From: Limonium bicolor
Taxonomy: Eukaryota; Streptophyta; Magnoliopsida; Caryophyllales; Plumbaginaceae
Assembly (NCBI GenBank): GCA_023374045.1
Contig: CM041783.1
Span: 93,965,298-94,029,297 of the forward strand
Direction of reading: 5' to 3'
Length of the DNA: 64,000 nt
Under the pieces are notes generated by a model. The model saw only the letters and a program-made list of their open reading frames with translations. It ran no database searches and was not told the origin of the DNA. Positions 47,391 through 59,345 of this stretch are shown in pieces (position 1 is the first letter of the stretch; each line of letters opens with the position of its first letter). Made by a program: the position numbers and the translations under genes.

Positions 47391-47395
47391 TAGAT

Positions 47396-47638
47396 TGAAA
47401 TACCCCAAACCTTAATATATTAATGAACTATCTAATTAGGATATACTAAGGCTAGAACGTGCCTTAGAAACATTAGAAGAAGTGTTAAACAACAACTTAT
47501 ACCAAAACATGCTTTAAGAACAATTAGAGCAAAAGGTGTTTTAAAGAGCACAAATAAATCAGGGAATTACCAATAAGTTCCCAAGAGATTTCAAATGTGA
47601 AATACCTCTAAGATTAGTAATACGCATTAAGCGGAATT
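47396..47638 (+). repeat. 3' LTR of element C, first 243 bp only
   Basis: It matches 35917-36160 with about five differences by eye, roughly 2 percent. It breaks at GCGGAATT where LTR F begins. In the 5' LTR the same place continues GCGGAATTAGCG. The rest of this LTR must lie to the right of the window. Confidence 0.92.
47634..47638. repeat. Left flank of LTR F (GAATT), half of a target duplication
   Basis: GAATT precedes TGAAATACCCCGAAC. The intact 5' LTR of C confirms that this is the break point. The partner is out of view. Confidence 0.6.
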
Positions 47639-48120
47639 TGAAATACCCCGAACTTAAATATAGGGATTAAAATTAATCTAATATGTATTTAAGGGCCTAA
47701 TGATGCCTAAGTAATATTGGTAAGGAAAAATAAATCCAAAGAAATTAAGAAATGTTTAAAAAGCGAAAAACGCTAAATAAGCGTTAAATAACCATAGGGA
47801 GGTATGAGACCTCGGTTAGCACATTATATGGATTCTAAGGGCTTAATGAGACCTAAATAATATATGGGAACAACTCCCGAAGAAAACGGATCCAAATAAT
47901 GTATTAAAACGCTAATAGAGCTTTAGTGCACGTTTTTCGAGAAAACCCGAAAACGTGACTTTAAGTGGTCAAACGAACCCGTAAAAATTATAAATCATTA
48001 AATAACAATGATTAAGCATTATGGAAGCTTAATAACCAATAAAATTAAATAAACGAGAAAATTCCGGAAAACGGGCCCGGTTAGTGAATAGTACCGAAAC
48101 TGGGTAAAATAACGAGCGTT

Positions 48121-48161
48121 TTCTATAAAAGACGAAAAACGCTCCAACTGGTATATATATA
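48121..48161 (+). promoter_or_regulatory. Probable promoter of LTR F, two TATA-like boxes
   Basis: CTATAAAAGAC (48123) and GTATATATATAG (48151) stand about 485-515 bases into the LTR. A long CT-rich leader follows. Either could be the working box. Confidence 0.5.
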
Positions 48162-49788
48162 GTGGTCCGGTTTTATTATGAGAGCAGCCCCTCACACACA
48201 CACAAGTAAATAAAGAAAGAAAAAGTAAGGAAAGAGGTAAAAAGTAAAAAAAGGCAAAAATCACCTCTCTCCTCTCATTTCCCTCTTCTCTCTCTTCTTT
48301 CTTTCTTCCCCACCATCGCTTTCTTCTTCCTCCCTCTGCTGGAGCGATTTTTGAGCTCTTCCATGGCAGCTCACCTTCTCAAGCTTGCCCAAGCTTTATT
48401 AAAGCTCCAAATCAAAAACAAATTACATATTTGAACTCCCCTCAACAATCTCTACAATTCTATCTTTTCAAAATTCGAAAGGAAGAACTTCATCTCCATG
48501 GGTTTTCCACATTCAAAGAGAAAATGGTACCAAAGTAAATCTTGGAGTCTCCTCTCTCCATTAAGGTAAAAATATACACGAAAAACTCATGTTTTCTCCA
48601 CCTTTTATAACCAATTTTATGCTCTCACAATGCTATATTTCTCTCTCTCTTTTGAGCATAACTCCAACATTGCAATGGTGGTGGAATCACCTTCTCAAAC
48701 CAAGGGCTAAAACCCCACCTAAAACACTCCAAAGGTAAACCCTAGAATTTGTGATTTGAACATTTCAATGGATTAGTATAAATCTAAGGGTTAGTATTTT
48801 AATTACACTTGTTTATGTGTGCTTTGGGTGATGGGAATGGAGTTTGCAACTCCATTCCCCATGTAGCCGATTTGTGCAAGAAAGAGAGAAGGAGAGGAAA
48901 TGGGAAAAGAAAAGAAGAAATAAGAGCTTAAGGTAAGAGCTTCTCCTTAACGTTAAATTTAAATGCATTGGTGTAATGGGAATGGATAAACTACTTAAAG
49001 AAACCCAAATATTGTATTAGTAACGTAGTTTGTGGAAGTTTGAGTATTTATGAGTTTGTACTTGGATTGTAGGCCCTAGAGCCAAATAAATTGTGTATGT
49101 GTATTAGTATGGTGGATTGAGGAAGTAATGATGTATTGGTATTGTAATTGAGGAAGTATTGGTGTATTGAGATTTGGTATGTGTGCTGGTAGAACCCTCG
49201 TGGTTTGGCAAGAATAGGGATGAAATTGATGAGAAAGGAGATGTGTGGATAAGTAAGAAAAGTAGGTGGACTATGGCGAAATTTAGTAGAAATTGTGCAT
49301 TAAGAATGACTTGGTGAATGGGAGAACCAAGGTGTGTATTGGGATTTAGTAGAGATGATTTAGTAACTAAGGAGTAGTAGTGGTGGTAAGAAAATGAAAT
49401 GATATAAGATCTGTAGCAAGGGATTTTGAATGTGTTGGAGAAGCAAGGAAGAATTAATGTGTAAGACTTGGTAAAATGAGTATGGTAGTGGGTAAGACTT
49501 GGGTTGAGTATAATGCAAATGAGGCAATGAAAGAACCATAGCATTAGTGGGAAGAAGAGAGGAAAAATCTGTAGCATATGTGGAAGAAGGAAAAACTGTA
49601 ACAGAGGGAAAAATTAATAGTGGAGTGTATTATGTAACAAATTTGTGTAGAGATGGATTAGGTTAGTTTTGATTGCCTAATTAGGGTCAAAACACCCTAG
49701 ATTATCTGTAGGAATATTGGGGAAGAGATTGATAGAAGTTTGGAGTTGAAACATAATAAAAAACATATATATTTTACAAAACTGCAAC

Positions 49789-50043
49789 TTGTCCGGGTTT
49801 GTAAACAAGTACACAAACCCGGACCAGTCAAAAAACACGGCAGAATGAATTTCAGAATGGATGGTCTGGGTTTGCAAACCAACCTCTAAACCCGGACCAC
49901 CCCAAAATTTCACCCAAGATATTTACACAGGCATGGTCCGGGTTTGTAAACCCTTCCCTAAACCCGGACCACACACAAACTTCACCCGTAGCTGAATTCC
50001 AGTATTGGTTCGGGTTTGTATCCCTGGACACAAATCCGGACCA
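49789..50043. repeat. Palindromic array of LTR F, 4 units
   Basis: Units start near 49789, 49862, 49934 and 50006, steps of 73, 72 and 72. Arms are TGGTCCGGGTTTG with CAAACCCGGACCA or single-base variants. One unit has GGTCTGGG against CCCGGACC and one has GGTTCGGG against ATCCGGACC, so G-T wobble pairs would replace two pairs. Confidence 0.87.
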
Positions 50044-51136
50044 CCCCAAAAGTTGTCCAGAAAGTGTTTTCTTGCATTCTAATGATGGGGAATTGAATGG
50101 TAATGATAGTATAAGGTAATTAAGACATGATTAATGATGTTTAAAGTCATTAAGGCTATAAACAAGCTTAGGAAATAAATTTAAGTAAGTAACATAAGTA
50201 AAGGTATTTGAACAATGAAGAATTAGTAAGTATAAACTAGGAAACTCTAGTAAAGTAATGAGTAAGGTTAATTATGGATAATTAACCACCCAATTGTATG
50301 TATGTGATAGGATTTGATTAGTCGAACACCGAAGAGGAGTCGGTGAGTCCGAAATCAATGGTGAAAGGTATGATTTCTTCATGCCCTGTATCCTAATCTG
50401 GTTACCCCGATTTGTGTGCTTATTTGATCACCTAAATTAGATAAATGCATGAATCGGACTATATTGCACTTACTTGTGCTTGTTTATATTGTTCTTGATA
50501 TATTTGTCTTGAACAATAGTTTGTATAATTCATGAAATGAATAAATGAGAATGAAGTGTGTATGTACCTTGTATTGCACTTGTGTAATGAATTGTACCTT
50601 GTATGTATGTGTATATGTGTATTGTATTATTGTGGCTTGGATGTGTGACTTCTACTAATTCCTAACTGCCTAACTCCTAACGTAAGTATTAAGTAAATTG
50701 GAATGAGTAGAAGTCCGATATAGCTTCGGCCACGTGTGAGGATGAAGAGACACAAGAGGTTGGATCCGATTCCTGGTTCTTAAACGGTCCATGGCCCAAA
50801 CCCCTTAAATGGGTAGCATCCTGGATTGGTGAACCAAGTAAATCCCGGTAGTGGGACAGAGTAGTCCCCAAGCCGGAGGTCCCGACGACTTGACTTGAGT
50901 AAGTAAGTAAGTAAAGTATGAGTATGTATGTGTAAGTATTGTGTAACGTGTAAAGAGTAATCTCCACCCGATTAACCCGGATGGACAAAAAGGAGCTAAC
51001 AAGTATGGTGTATTGTGTATGTATTGCGTATGTATTGTATATGTATTGTGAATTGTGGATTTGGGAAAGGTAAGTATGTATCGGTTGGCTTGTATGGTTT
51101 ACCATGTATGTAATGAAATGTATGTATTCCTTGCGT

Positions 51137-51141
51137 AAAAG
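51137..51141. repeat. Left flank of element D (AAAAG), half of a target duplication
   Basis: AAAAG precedes TGTAACACCCC. The partner lies outside the window. Confidence 0.5.
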
Positions 51142-54100
51142 TGTAACACCCCTACTTTATTCGGCTCCTAATCAACTTAATTAATAATAAAATCGCAGCG
51201 GTAATCTCAACAATTGTTCTACTGGTGTCACCATTCTTACTCGCCCATACGAGTAATAACGTGCTTACTGATACATTCTTAAATACGAAACATCTTCCCA
51301 CAGTGACAACAAGAGATAGATCTAAACTTCCCAAACCAACATAAAATACATTCACAGTGAGCATTCTAAGTATCCAAATCCTATACACGTTTCTAGGTTC
51401 TTATCAAAATGCAACAGTGCATGTTTAAATAACTGTAATCAAACTACCCAGCACGTCACTCTCTTTGTCGACACCGGAAGCTGCATACCTGCAAAAATGT
51501 TTGTTTGTGGTATGGAATCAGCCCCTGCTGAGTATGTTACTACATGACCGTCATGCCCCCTCAGACCCTCAGTTATTTGGTCGAGAGCATGCAATTCATT
51601 TTCATGCAGATAGTTTTATATAATAACTATAAAGCAACAATATATATTGCAGTGAACTCAAATATTAAACAAGCCCCCGGCTTCACACATCGCATCTTAA
51701 TATTCCACTGAAAGCGTTACAACGCTTATATGAGTACATAGACTCCAATCTAACAAACACTAATAATTCATAGTTGAGTACGTCGACTCGCTCGACCAAA
51801 CAATCCTCCATAAACCACAAACGAGCACAGCGACTCGACTCATCCAGTTCACAACATAGATATAAGTACAGACTCATTTAATCAACATCACCAAAACACC
51901 ACACATAACCACAAAGCATAACCAATGAACAACAAGGCGAATCAACGAGAACTATAAACAAGTATGAACTCCCGTCGTTGGCATGCAAGCCCAAATAGTG
52001 TTCGCCTAATGTACGAACTAATATAGTCGTCCGTAATTGTTCAGTCACGCCTGATGACAACGTCTCATTAGAACGACGTGTCTCTAAGTTACCTATCGCC
52101 TATGGCGGGTCACACACGGCAGTAGCCACTCCAGCGGTAGAGTCTCTGACCTACGAACCATCTGTAGTCCGTTGGAAATTTATCCAGATACTTACGGTTA
52201 CCACACGGTATCCTAGTATCGTTAATGGATCACAGTTCATAACAAGAGCCACATCCTCTTGATAAACTAATCTATACCATCGCATTTGTTCCACTATTTT
52301 TCCTAACACAGTAGACTAAGGTCGTTAGTCCAATCCAGAGTATGTCAACTCGGGATCCAGTGTTAGATACAAGAGCGGCGTTTAAAAGAGGCCAATGCTC
52401 CGTATATAAGTCTCAGATAATATATATATATATATATATCTTATTATCTTAATGCTACAACGTTTTACTTACGTTCCTTATATTACACATATAAGATAGC
52501 ATCATTGCCGCTAGTTCGTTTTATAATATGTTCATATATACGAACTGTACTGTTATCATTCAACAGTAAGAATAATAAGCAGCATAATATACAACTCAAG
52601 TATATTAGTTCACACAAGCAGACATTCAATCTTATCACAGATTTTCACACAATGTCTGAACTGAGAAAATCCTCAGAGACAATCAAGCCACATAAATAAC
52701 ATACCGTTCACCCGGATTGTATTACGGTGGAGTATGAATCAGCTAATTCTCTGGAGATCCTCGAGACGCCTCTAACAATCTATTAATATGCATCACACTA
52801 TGCATCAACATCTCATATTAACAATACACTACGGCACCCCGTACCGCTATCAACCACCCCGGTTTATTCCCCGCTGTTAATTAATAACGTTTGTCGGGTT
52901 TTTGGTTTAACTCGGGATTTAGGAAAAACGCTATATCACATGCGTGGTTACGTCGAGTATATTAATATACCTAACTTTAAACGTTTATTATCGCATGTAG
53001 TTTTATATACCTTGTATATGATATAGTTTATCCTTATATTGCATGTATAATCTTAATCATGAATTATACATCTCACCTTAGTATTTGTTTTTCTAAGGTT
53101 TGATGCTGTATAATTCATATGTACAAATACTTTGAATTATATAAATCCTTATTATTTCATGTACACTCTTAACATTAGAATTCCATATCCAATGTTTAAT
53201 AATTCTTTTCCCTTTATCTCTTATCATTTTAATAGTGGTAATATATAGTTATTGAACTATATTATATTTTCCACAAAATAGCATATATTTATTTATATAT
53301 ATGCATTATAGAACTATTTATTATATGGTAAGTCATTATAACATATATTATGACATTTAAGTCATTAAAACAATTATAACCTATAGTTATATTTTGTTAT
53401 AAAATACCAAACAGCCCCTAATACTCTCGGTATTTACTATTCTCCACTATATTTCCATAATTTACAAATCAACCCCATTTTATAACATATAGTTTCTAAT
53501 ATCACCAAAACTATATATTATACATATATCTCCATATAACCTTATATATAATTCCAAAAATTACCAAACTATACCAAAAGGTTATAAATATATTATTAAC
53601 CTTATACTTTCTCTAAATCTCGGTTTTACCACATTAGTTACCCATTTGTAACAATGTTATGAAATATCTTATAATATACCTAGATAATTCATATAAACTC
53701 CAAATTTACCCAAATCAACTTCTAAAAATTCCTAATAATCTAAGGTTTGTACTAATCTCCATTTAGTACCCCTAGTTTTCGGAAATTACAATATCTCCCC
53801 AAATATCATAAATCTTTTACAATTTAATAACTATCTTATTATAAGGTAGTATTTTAATTCCTTAAATTCACCAAACTTTGTCAAAGTCTCCTATATAGTC
53901 ATTTTGACAACTAATACCCAAATTGGACCCAAACCTTTCGGTAATTACAATACTTAACCTATAGTTTTCTATTTTTACAAATTTGGCACAAAACTTTATA
54001 AAATGTTATAATTTTTATTAAATTCATTTAAAAACCCTAAGTTCCTCTAAATTAAGCCCACGGCTTATTATTTAGCTAGTACTTACCGTTTGGCCCCAAA

Positions 54101-55846
54101 CTTAAATATATAAGCATAAATTAAACTAAATAAGCTTGTAAACTTAAATTAAAATGGCCTAATGACATGGCCTTATTACAACCTTGCTTAATAACATAAA
54201 ATTACACATAAATGTCTCAAATAATACAATTAACTCACGGCCTCACCATGGTTAATTTATTTTTCCACATAATGTCATAATTTGACCATTATGTTAATTA
54301 AATCTCTTAAATGACTAGCTTAATTTATCTTAGTCATTTGTTTTCCATTCTTAGGTTATAAATAACCCATATATTATATAACACTCTCGGCACATATTTA
54401 TATATGCTAAGAATTACATAAAATCATAAGTTTAAGGTGTTTATACCTTGATTTATCCTTGTATGTACTCGGCAGCTTGAAGGAAAATTCACCACATCAT
54501 TTAGACATGTTTAATACACCAAAACAAGATATGGTTATACTCCAAGCTTGAGCTTAACCACAAAGAACAATTAATGTAAGATTTAAGGCAAAAATCACCT
54601 TAAAAATGCTTGGAAGGTTCCTTATGAATTCAGCCTGGTTTAGACACACCACAAGGTGTTAAATTCACTATATAAACATAAGGAACACTTAGACAACAAC
54701 AAGCTGCTGTGGTAATAGGCTTTACCTTGGCAAAATGCCTTAAAGAAGAGTATTTCCTTTGGATTTCGGTCACCCTTGCTCCTAATGGTTAACCAACTGA
54801 TTGAACATGTAAATATTAAGATTATGAGTGTATAAACTCACAAAAATCATAATAAGAAAACCGGATGCAAGGTGTAGAAGCTTAAGGTATGTTTTTACCT
54901 TAAAATGTAGATTTGGACTTCCTTGGTCCCTAAACTAAGTTCATTCGAGTTTAGCTCTTGTTCTAACCTTAGAACACTGAGCATAAGCCATAGGAAAAGA
55001 TAAGCCACGAATTCCAAGTGTTGGTAGTGAAAGAATGAAGAAAAAGAGCTAAAAATGACCTTAAATCATTACCTTAGGAGCTTAATGGATTAGATTGCCT
55101 TCCTAACTCAAGAACACAGCTTGGGAGAGTCTTAGAACTCAGATGGCTCGTTTGAAATGGAGCAAGAGGCAAGAGAGAGTGATATTTAGTGTTTAAAGGC
55201 TTAAAATCATATAATAATGAATAGTACTTGGTGATTCATCACATTAGCTGTCCAAACTGAATTATTGCTGTTGTGTGCTGTCCTCCCTTCCTCCTTGCCT
55301 GCCGACACCATCCATATAGGCTGGCCAATTCGTTGACCTAAGGTCAAACTTGATAAATGTGCTTAAAAATGGCACTATTTGGGTACTATTCACAATAAAC
55401 TGTCAGTTTTGGATTTTTATTTTCAAACTTGGATTTAGACTTTAAAATATAGTCTATCATGTCCAATAAATGATTTAAATGATATACCCATGTCTTTAAA
55501 ATGACAAAAAGTCATTATCTTAGAGCCCATACACAAAAACGTGCTTTAAGGTGATTTCAGGGCACGTTTTGTGTCAACGTATGTTTCTGAGCTTAGTTTT
55601 CTTTGAGAATAGTTTTGTTGTGTTCCTTACTTCATTATAATGTTTGGGAATCCACTTTGGATCCTTTTTGAGGTCATACAATCTTTATGGTACTTTAAAG
55701 CTCATCTTTGGCCTTACCGATCTTAAGGCGTGTTTTGCCTTGTTGAGATCTTTTAGATTGTTCCCCAATAGTGTTAAGATGTTTAATAATCATCTTTAAC
55801 CATTTGTATATCATTTAATTGAGTTTTTAAGGTTAGGGGTATTTCA
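51142..55846 (-). repeat. 3' LTR of element D (left copy, family B type)
   Basis: The LTR is 4705 bp, from TGTAACACCCC to GGGGTATTTCA. A reversed polypurine tract follows at 55852. It is related along its length to solo LTR B, with a matching leader region near 54600-54780 (CACCACAAGGTGTTAAATTC versus CACCACAAGGTGTTAGATCC at 31050). An AT run lies at about 52421-52440. Confidence 0.88.
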
Positions 55847-56059
55847 GTCTACCCCCCTTAAAAAGGCTTCGTCCCGAAGTCCTTACTCACATCAGTTCAC
55901 CTAGGGAATCCAGTTCCACTTAGTAATCATAGACAGATCATCACTAGGGAATACACCCCACTACTTTCAGACCTAGTCTATATGTATCCCATTTGATACA
56001 ATATTGATCTCCTTCCAAAGAGTCAATAATCATGACACATTCATTCATAAACAACACTA

Positions 56060-56145
56060 AACAAGGTGCAAAGCTCATTTATACACAGCACTAGACAAGG
56101 TGCAAAACTCATTTATACACAGCACTAGACAAGGTGCAAAACCAA
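56060..56145. repeat. Tandem repeat, about 38-bp unit, about 2.5 copies, in D
   Basis: The unit contains CAGCACTAGACAAGGTGCAA and CTCATTTATACA. The last two copies are nearly identical. Confidence 0.85.
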
Positions 56146-56339
56146 CCAGAAGTACTCAAAGGTGTCTCCAAGGGGTACTCAACGCACCCGGATCCATATG
56201 CTAGTATCTCGCACGAATACCCATACACCACTTAACGTGCCAGTGTATGCATATGTTTAACAATGGCAAATCACAGGGAAGCAGTCATAAAGACCAGGAC
56301 TTGACGATCCCCAACCCCATGCTAACCAACGTCCACTAC

Positions 56340-56540
56340 CCGCGGACACACCGGTTTGATAACGAAGGACACTGCGGTCCACGGCTCCTCGGACAGTATC
56401 ACCTAATTTCCTTTATCACCCGCAGACACGCCGGTCTAATGACAAAAGGCTCTACGGTCCACGGCTCTTTGGGTGATGCCACTCGCAGACACACCGGTCT
56501 AATAACAAAGGACTTCCACGGTCCACGGCTCTTCGAGTGA
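56340..56540. repeat. Tandem repeat, 3 copies of a 60-90 bp unit, in D
   Basis: Each copy has GCAGACACACCGGT, TAATAACAAAGGAC-like sequence and ACGGTCCACGGCTC. The 97-codon frame at 56247-56540 is a reading of these repeats. The LARD has different tandem repeats at the same distance from its polypurine tract. Confidence 0.85.
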
Positions 56541-56586
56541 CGTCCTAAGTTCCAATTTCTATTCATATCTGTGTCCACTTGTAGGA

Positions 56587-56710
56587 AGTTTCGAGAATCA
56601 TTCAACCCCGACGTGGTCGGCGTCAGTGTCGAACTATCCCTCACCACAATTTGTGTTTAGTTTCGCTTGATCGGACCAGGATCAAGTTCAACTTCCCACG
56701 TCAATTTCAA
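56587..56710 (-). repeat. Conserved non-coding block 1 in element D
   Basis: It has CTTGATC and GATCAAG arms around GGACCAG, the ACAATTTGTGTT phrase, and GACGTGGTCGGCGTC. The last is the counterpart of GATGTGATCAGCATC in the LARD, with a paired T-to-C and A-to-G change. Confidence 0.7.
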
Positions 56711-57295
56711 TCACTCAATTGTTTATTCATTTCTCATCTTGTTTCCTCTTGTTACTTGCCACCTTGTGTTCAATAGGTACACAAGTCAACTAGTGTAATT
56801 AATCTAGTCATTGGCATATAGGGTCATGTATCCTAACCATGTACCAAGTTCATTCATCTTATTATTATTCATCCAACTACTAGAGTATTCTCTCCTACCA
56901 AGTTACACTTCGGTCTCATGCCGAATACTCATTGCATTTCAAACAATCGGTTTCATACCGAGCCACAAATCACATAATACGGAGCTTTCTACTCCTTCTA
57001 TCCGAAATCTCTCATCAGAGCTACAGATAGTCCTACTTGAATTCTCACATCAGAGCTAACAAGTTAGGCGTTATGTGACTATTGTTCGCAATGTTTGCGT
57101 AAATAATAGAAAATAGGGTAAGAACAATCTATCTGTACTCCCTTTCCTATTCGCCATAACTAATGCGAACTAACATATATTTATGTTCATACACATAATA
57201 CATCAGAAAATTACCTCAAGTAATGTAACACAACCATAACACTTGTACTCTACGTACAATAATAGTGTTACGTACTCCAACGTACGGTATATTTA

Positions 57296-57336
57296 AGGCG
57301 TTCTACCCCCCTTAAAAGGATTACGCCCACGTAATC
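57296..57336 (-). promoter_or_regulatory. Internal polypurine tract and palindrome in element D
   Basis: In the element's sense: GATTACGTGGGCGTAATCC, then TTTTAAGGGGGGTAGAACGC. This is almost the same as in C at 45002-45040. Confidence 0.65.
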
Positions 57337-58784
57337 TACGAATATATATCATCTTGAAGTAATAAGTTCAAGATGTTCCATTCCTGTGGATTTATTCGTG
57401 CACTAATGTGCTACATATCTCATTACTCCCCTCTTTTTCTAGGGTTGGGCTTTAGCCCCTCTAGCTATACAGCCTATCTCGGTTAGGTGTATGTATATTT
57501 ATATACGGTTTGATCGGGAGATGTAAACACATCATTTGTTTTCCCCAAACCTGTTAGGTATGTCAACCTATGCAATATGGGCCCACTCGCTCCGCAAGCA
57601 GTATGCCCAACTACTTATGGTTAGTTTCCCTCTTTTAGGTAGTAGTTTCAACTCCACGTGACGGTGTTTTCTACACGGTCTTCCATAAATTATGGGAATG
57701 GAGTAAATTATTCACTGCGTGGTATTGTTTGTCCCACACGCTTATTATTTCAATTAGTTATTTAATTTATTCTCCCTGTATTCCATACATGTTCATGGTT
57801 TATTTCCAAGGTTCATGTCACCCTACCGAACTAACCTTCGGTATTAGGGTTATCGAGCTATGCTCTAGCACCTAGTGCTTGTAATAATTTCCATTAAATG
57901 TCAAAACGAGTCTGATATGCGCAACTAACCGGCGCCTCATGACTCAAGGTTATTCCCTCTGGAATGAGTTCATTTCGTAGGTACCTTATAGGTCCTCTTT
58001 TGCTGGTGTGAACTCGAATCCCTAGTGTGTTGGTATTTTATTACCCACACGTATGGTTCATCCCTTTTTTTTTAGGGGAATCCATTGGTTTATCTGATGT
58101 TTCATGTTCTGATTCATACTATATGGGTTAATAATTTATTGTAATGGTCGCTTGTTGCGCACCATGTACCAGTCGATTAGACGGTTATCCGATATTGTGG
58201 TTTGCATGGAGTATTTAGTCTCCAGCTTAGAGTATCTCCTGTAATGCTCGCTTTTACCCGTCGTCTGTTTTAAATATACAATACGACTGTGGGTTTTAGC
58301 TCGGCATTCGTTTTCTGTTCAGCCCTAATTGGTACTAACATACTAACGTTTTTATAGCTTGAGCATGTGGTTATTTTTGTTTAATGTAACATCATTGCAG
58401 CGCCCTTAGCGCAATGTATATAACTCTTTCTGTGCCCCCTTTTCTGGGTGGTATCTATTATCTTACTAAGGTTGTTCTACATAACTTCCTAAAATACCCA
58501 GTTCTTTTTTTTCATTTGTGGGTTCACCTCGCCTTTACCATAAAATAGGCCTTGTCTTCCTTATTTACTTAAATCTCCCAAAACTGGTGTTCTAACTTAT
58601 TCATTATGGGATTGTAATATTATGTTTTTTTTTGTCTCTATCTCCTTAAACTATCCTTGATTTTGCCAACCTTGTTGGTTGGACTGAGATTTCTCTCATC
58701 AATTCATGGTTTACCTAGCCAGGATTCCATTTACTGACTTAGACACAGAGTTGATTACCTCTTGGTTCTTACACTACTCGTTTA

Positions 58785-58915
58785 CATACATGGGGTACCA
58801 TAATGATACATTACTACTTACCCAACTAATTTAATATAGGTTGTCAGGCCCACAAGCTCCTAGGAGTGTGGTCGTCCCATGTCGCGTTTAGTGCACTCGT
58901 AGTGTTCGTACCCGG
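58785..58915 (-). repeat. Conserved non-coding block 2 in element D
   Basis: It runs ATACATGGGGTACCATA, CATTACTACTTACCCAACTA, GTCAGGCCCACA, GTCGTCCCAT and CACTCGTAGTGTTCG in the same order as in the LARD. Confidence 0.7.
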
Positions 58916-59340
58916 TGGTTATCGTACTCTTAGTCCCGGTAATTTATGTAGTAGTAATTATGCTGCCAATTCTTAACCTTTTATGTCAGAATGGCCCTAC
59001 AAGGTTCTTTGGGTTCCTTTATTAATATATTTTGTTTACCTTCTCCAAGATGTGTATTTGCGAATTATCGCCCTAATACTGGTTTCCACGTGCTCGTCAT
59101 CTGGTATCTGTGAGTGGGGATCAGTAATTACTTACTATTTCTCCCGTTCACTCCTAGGCTGTTAACGCCTTCATATATGAGTTTTAAGTTCTCAAACTCC
59201 ACCCAATCTATTGGGTTACACCCTTTGGTGTATTCTGGACTCCATGATTAAGGCTCAATGTTTATTCTTATAGTTAAATGACTGTTAGTCCTGCTATTCA
59301 ATTTAATCCTAGTTGGTTTTTTTTTATATTTTCCTCTAAG

Positions 59341-59345
59341 GTTAT
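59341..59345. repeat. Left flank of element E (GTTAT), half of a target duplication
   Basis: GTTAT precedes TGTAACACCCC. The partner is outside the window. Confidence 0.5.

Larger units (their letters stand above)
40310..47395 (+). mobile_element. Internal region of element C, non-coding, with two nested transposons
   Basis: Removing the TRIM (44094-44604) and the CACTA element (45837-47211) leaves about 5.2 kb, close to the 4988 bp of the LARD interior. The two are colinear: GAGCGTAGTTACGCTCTGATGA and the following ACCGAGCTTAGGAATTACCGAG match the reversed start of the LARD interior. No long reading frame is present and no retroviral-type protein motif was seen. Confidence 0.85.
47639..51141 (+). 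mobile_element. Element F: first 3.5 kb of a plus-oriented LTR
   Basis: It starts TGAAATACCCCGAAC and has, in order, AAACGCTAATAGAGC-type repeats, TATA-like boxes (48121-48161), a CT-rich leader (48264-48335), donor-like AAGGTAAA sites (48565 and 48733), a TAGGCCCTAGAGCC block (49069) and the palindromic array (49789-50043). A CACGTGTGAGGATG stretch near 50731 is part of the LTR tail. It is cut at 51141 by element D before the tail terminus. Whether F is a solo LTR or part of a full element cannot be told from this window. Confidence 0.82.
55847..59345 (-). mobile_element. Internal region of element D, 3.5 kb visible, non-coding
   Basis: It begins with the reversed polypurine tract (55852-55866, TACCCCCCTTAAAAAGG) and contains two tandem repeats (56060-56145 and 56340-56540) and the conserved blocks shared with the LARD and C. 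It is cut at 59345 by element E, so the primer-binding site and 5' LTR of D are out of view. No reading frame exceeds 97 codons. Confidence 0.82.

Noticed and set aside
40310..47395. Possible gag-pol in the interior of C
   Set aside because: No frame exceeds 80 codons and no zinc-knuckle, protease, YXDD or integrase motif was seen. Heavy decay cannot be excluded without a profile search.
49789..50043. Regular palindromic repeats with ~35-bp spacers resembling a CRISPR array
   Set aside because: They sit in LTRs of plant retrotransposons with plant-type primer sites and 5-bp duplications. The repeats vary, the spacers are related to each other, and there are no cas genes.
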